Of a stretch of DNA of 34,017 bases, positions 32,588 through 34,017 are shown one piece after another. Both the position numbers and the translations under genes were made by a program. Source of the stretch: SZUA-521 sp041738285 (GTDB lineage Bacteria > Pseudomonadota > Gammaproteobacteria > Pseudomonadales > Azotimanducaceae); assembly GCA_041738285.1 (NCBI GenBank), contig JBGSQB010000134.1:1-34017 (forward strand). The letters are read 5' to 3'. Every line of letters starts with the position of its first letter. Positions within the stretch are counted from its first letter, which is position 1. The notes under the pieces are model-generated. The model was not told the origin of the DNA. It searched no databases and saw nothing but the letters and a program-made list of their open reading frames with translations.

Positions 32588-33072
32588 AGGCTGCGGATGC
32601 GTTCGACGACCGCATCTGGGTTCGGCAGGTCTGCATCGACCGTGATGTCGGCGTAGTGTCGATACAGCGGGATGCGTTCCTTCGCCAGTGATTCGAAGGT
32701 CGAACCAGGCGGCCCGGCAATGCCGCGGCCGCGCAGTTTGCCAATACGCGCGGCCAGGGCTGGCAGCGGTACGTCCAGAAAGACGGCCGGGCCGAACGAC
32801 TTCAGATGCTGCATGGCCGCATCGCTGTAAACCGCACTGCCCCCGGTCGCGATGACTTTCGAAGCGCCATCGAGCATGCGCAGGACCTCGCCTTCGATCC
32901 GCCGCAGGGTGAGATAGCCCTCGGCATCGAGGATGTCTTCCAGGGTGCGACCCTCGCGGACCTGGATCGCCAGATCCGTGTCGATGAAGTCGAGTCCGAG
33001 CGCCTTGGCCAGGAGCACACCCACTGTGCTCTTGCCGGCACCGGGCATGCCAATCAGCACCACCGACTTCAC
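32566..33072 (-). CDS. Shikimate kinase-like protein with altered C-terminus
   Basis: The 168-residue cytosolic P-loop kinase has the shikimate kinase layout: Walker A G8-M-P-G-A-G-K-S-T16, D33 in FIDTD, R57 and E60 (shikimate-contact region), and GGS at 77-79 for the usual GGG. In the lid the usual RPLL is not evident; RGRGIAGPPGST stands there, followed by the family block ERIPLYRHYAD. It would phosphorylate shikimate or a related small molecule with ATP; a paralogue with another substrate is possible. The start is GTG (33072), overlapping the TRIC gene stop as GTGA. Its last six residues (LTLIRH) and TAA come from the terminal repeat of the 198-bp element (32565-32587), so the native C-terminus was probably replaced. 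The final helix is not catalytic, and the gene is likely still functional. Confidence 0.85.
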   Translation of the reverse strand: MKSVVLIGMPGAGKSTVGVLLAKALGLDFIDTDLAIQVREGRTLEDILDAEGYLTLRRIEGEVLRMLDGASKVIATGGSAVYSDAAMQHLKSFGPAVFLDVPLPALAARIGKLRGRGIAGPPGSTFESLAKERIPLYRHYADITVDADLPNPDAVVERIRSLLTLIRH

Positions 33073-33674
33073 CCCGCCCCGCGCTTGGGCAGTGATAACC
33101 GCCAGATGATGGCGGCACCGCGCACGATGAAGCAGGTAGCTGCCGCTACCCACATTGCGTTGGTGCTGCCGACCAGATTCAAGCCGACCAGGGTGACGAA
33201 CACGAGTGCACCCAGAAACGCGGCGGTGGCGTAGATGTCCTGGCGCAACACCAGCGGAATTTCGTTGCAAACCACGTCGCGGATGATGCCTCCCATGACT
33301 GCAGTGACCACGCCCATGGCCACGGCGATTGTCGGTGAACCGGTGAGGGCGAGTGCTTTGGCGGCACCCGCCACGCAGAACACCGACAGGCCGACGGCAT
33401 CGGCCCAGATCAATAGCCGCTCCACGCGGCCGATGACGTTGGCGGCCAGGAACGTGAGCAGCGCGGCGGCGAGGATCAACCAGAGATAAATCGGGTCCTG
33501 CACCCAGAACACGGGCGCATCCAGAACGATGTCGCGCACGGTGCCACCGCCAACCGCAGGCAACAGCGCGAGCACGATGAAGCCGAATATGTCCATGCCC
33601 CGGCGATCGGCCGCAAGCGCGCCGCTCAGTGCGAACACGAACACGCCGAACAGGTCGACCCAGTACATCATCAT
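33069..33674 (-). CDS. TRIC cation channel family membrane protein (UPF0126)
   Basis: The 201-residue inner-membrane protein has about seven hydrophobic segments arranged as two related three-span units. A-V-G-G-G-T-V-R-D (40-48) in the first and M-G-G-I-I-R-D in the second are the glycine-rich kinks and RD signature of the bacterial TRIC/UPF0126 family (YadS and YicG relatives), trimeric potassium-permeable channels. Three in-frame ATGs lie at 33674, 33671 and 33668; I chose the first. An upstream extension to 33794 would translate a REP sequence and was rejected. No good Shine-Dalgarno is visible. It is the first gene of the unit that continues to the shikimate-kinase-like gene by a 4-base overlap. 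Confidence 0.9.
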   Translation of the reverse strand: MMMYWVDLFGVFVFALSGALAADRRGMDIFGFIVLALLPAVGGGTVRDIVLDAPVFWVQDPIYLWLILAAALLTFLAANVIGRVERLLIWADAVGLSVFCVAGAAKALALTGSPTIAVAMGVVTAVMGGIIRDVVCNEIPLVLRQDIYATAAFLGALVFVTLVGLNLVGSTNAMWVAAATCFIVRGAAIIWRLSLPKRGAG

Positions 33675-33700
33675 GAACACGCCGTTGCGGCAAACCGCAT

Positions 33701-33725
33701 TGTGGGAGCGGGCTTGCCCGCGAAT
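33701..33725. repeat. REP sequence of the Pseudomonas/Xanthomonas type
   Basis: GAGCGGGCTTGCCCGCGAA with TGTGG in front matches the widely known gammaproteobacterial REP core, in which GCGGG and CCCGC pair around CTTG. It is a single copy in the leader or promoter region of the TRIC gene and upstream of tRNA-Gly. A perfect 12-base palindrome, AGCGGGCCCGCT (33741-33752), lies 16 bases further on. Confidence 0.75.
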
Positions 33726-33752
33726 CAAATTTCCGGCTGCAGCGGGCCCGCT

Positions 33753-33781
33753 ATGCGCCACACCGATCGAACTGCCATAAT
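33753..33781 (+). promoter_or_regulatory. Possible tRNA-Gly promoter
   Basis: CATAAT at 33776-33781 is a good -10 box 14 bases before the tRNA, followed by a GC-rich discriminator (CGGCGCC) typical of stable-RNA promoters. The expected -35 position (about 33753-33758) reads ATGCGC and is poor, so the call rests on the -10 box and position. Confidence 0.4.
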
Positions 33782-33794
33782 CGGCGCCCTGCAT

Positions 33795-33870
33795 GCGGGA
33801 ATAGCTCAGTTGGCAGAGCGACGGCTTCCCAAGCCGTAGGTCGCGGGTTCGACCCCCGTTTCCCGCTCCA
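33795..33870 (+). tRNA. tRNA-Gly (anticodon CCC)
   Basis: The 76-base gene folds as a full cloverleaf: acceptor GCGGGAA with TTCCCGC (seven pairs), D stem GCTC/GAGC, anticodon stem ACGGC/GCCGT around TTCCCAA, and T stem GCGGG/CCCGT around TTCGACC. The anticodon CCC reads GGG glycine codons. Discriminator T and CCA are encoded. It resembles E. coli glyU in acceptor and anticodon arms. Confidence 0.97.
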
Positions 33871-34017
33871 AACTCCTCGGGTCCGAACCGGACACATAGG
33901 TGACGTTTTATACCGAAGACATGGTTAACACCTTCGGTAGGAACGGATTCACGGCCGGTTCGATCCGGCCTTCATCCTGATCAAAAAATCCTAGATCAAA
34001 GTCCATAAAGCTCACAA
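33871..34017. other. Structured non-coding DNA after the tRNA, possible edge of an insertion sequence
   Basis: No gene is visible in these 147 bases. They hold three dyads: GTCCG/CGGAC (33881-33885 / 33889-33893), ACCGAAG/CTTCGGT (33912-33918 / 33932-33938) and GGCCGG/CCGGCC (33953-33958 / 33965-33970). Two related 11-mers, ACATAGGTGAC (33894) and ACATGGTTAAC (33919), lie 25 bases apart. Dyads and spaced motifs like this occur at insertion sequence ends (an IS481-type end came to mind), but no transposase is in the window. No clear U-rich terminator for the tRNA is seen. Confidence 0.4.

Noticed and set aside
33675..33794. Upstream extension of the TRIC channel by 40 residues
   Set aside because: The extension translates the REP sequence and palindrome and adds a non-hydrophobic segment not seen in the family.
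1..34017. CRISPR arrays, toxin-antitoxin pairs, restriction systems or prophage genes
   Set aside because: None was seen; all direct and inverted repeats found are the short palindromic families listed, without spacer-repeat periodicity.

Overview
The window is GC-rich, densely coded DNA with 27 protein genes (the first cut by the window edge), one tRNA and a set of short intergenic palindromic repeats. It looks like the chromosome of a free-living gammaproteobacterium, perhaps near Xanthomonadales, Nevskiales or Steroidobacterales. That placement is an inference from the gene content, a Pseudomonas/Xanthomonas-style REP sequence and frequent GTG/TTG starts; no phylogenetic marker settles it. 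I see no phage, plasmid, CRISPR or intact insertion sequence.

Layout. 1-7.7 kb (+): the 3' part of a secreted Ig-like/beta-solenoid repeat protein, a 1231-residue cyclase-ATPase-TPR protein laid out like animal soluble adenylyl cyclase, and a periplasmic PQQ dehydrogenase. 7.7-10.0 kb (-): a sulfatase and a translationally coupled DUF3667 membrane protein. 10.1-13.9 kb (-): a four-gene operon of DUF2141 secreted protein, Tat-exported carotenoid oxygenase, LytS-type histidine kinase and LytTR response regulator, the last three joined by ATGA overlaps. 14.0-17.2 kb (+): a DUF885 metallopeptidase-like protein coupled to a membrane-anchored FMN glutamate-synthase-like protein. 17.3-18.0 kb (-): an SDR, divergent from a 18.1-23.8 kb (+) run of spinster-type MFS carrier, crotonase-fold protein, PLD lipoprotein, tandem MmcQ/YjbR protein and AraC/GyrI regulator. 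23.9-26.0 kb (-): a CaiB/BaiF CoA-transferase coupled to a DUF2785 protein. 26.2-31.5 kb (+): coxG, coxS, coxL and coxM homologues (form II, AYRGAGR active-site loop) followed by a zinc-free quinone oxidoreductase. 31.6-33.7 kb (-): a TRIC-family channel, a shikimate-kinase-like protein and a second SDR. 33.8 kb (+): tRNA-Gly(CCC), followed by structured DNA that runs off the window.

How it fits together. The CoA-transferase, crotonase, two SDRs, MFS carrier, molybdenum hydroxylase and quinone oxidoreductase suggest uptake and CoA-linked oxidation of an organic acid or cyclic compound; the substrate cannot be read from sequence. The carotenoid oxygenase/LytTR operon and the cyclase protein are the most interesting signalling units.

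The clearest non-coding signal is several families of palindromic repeats placed at gene ends. One pair of 55-bp arms spans both stop codons of two convergent genes. A 198-bp element supplies the last six codons and the stop of the shikimate-kinase-like gene. A REP family with an invariant GGACAGTGAT loop shows a compensatory stem change between copies.
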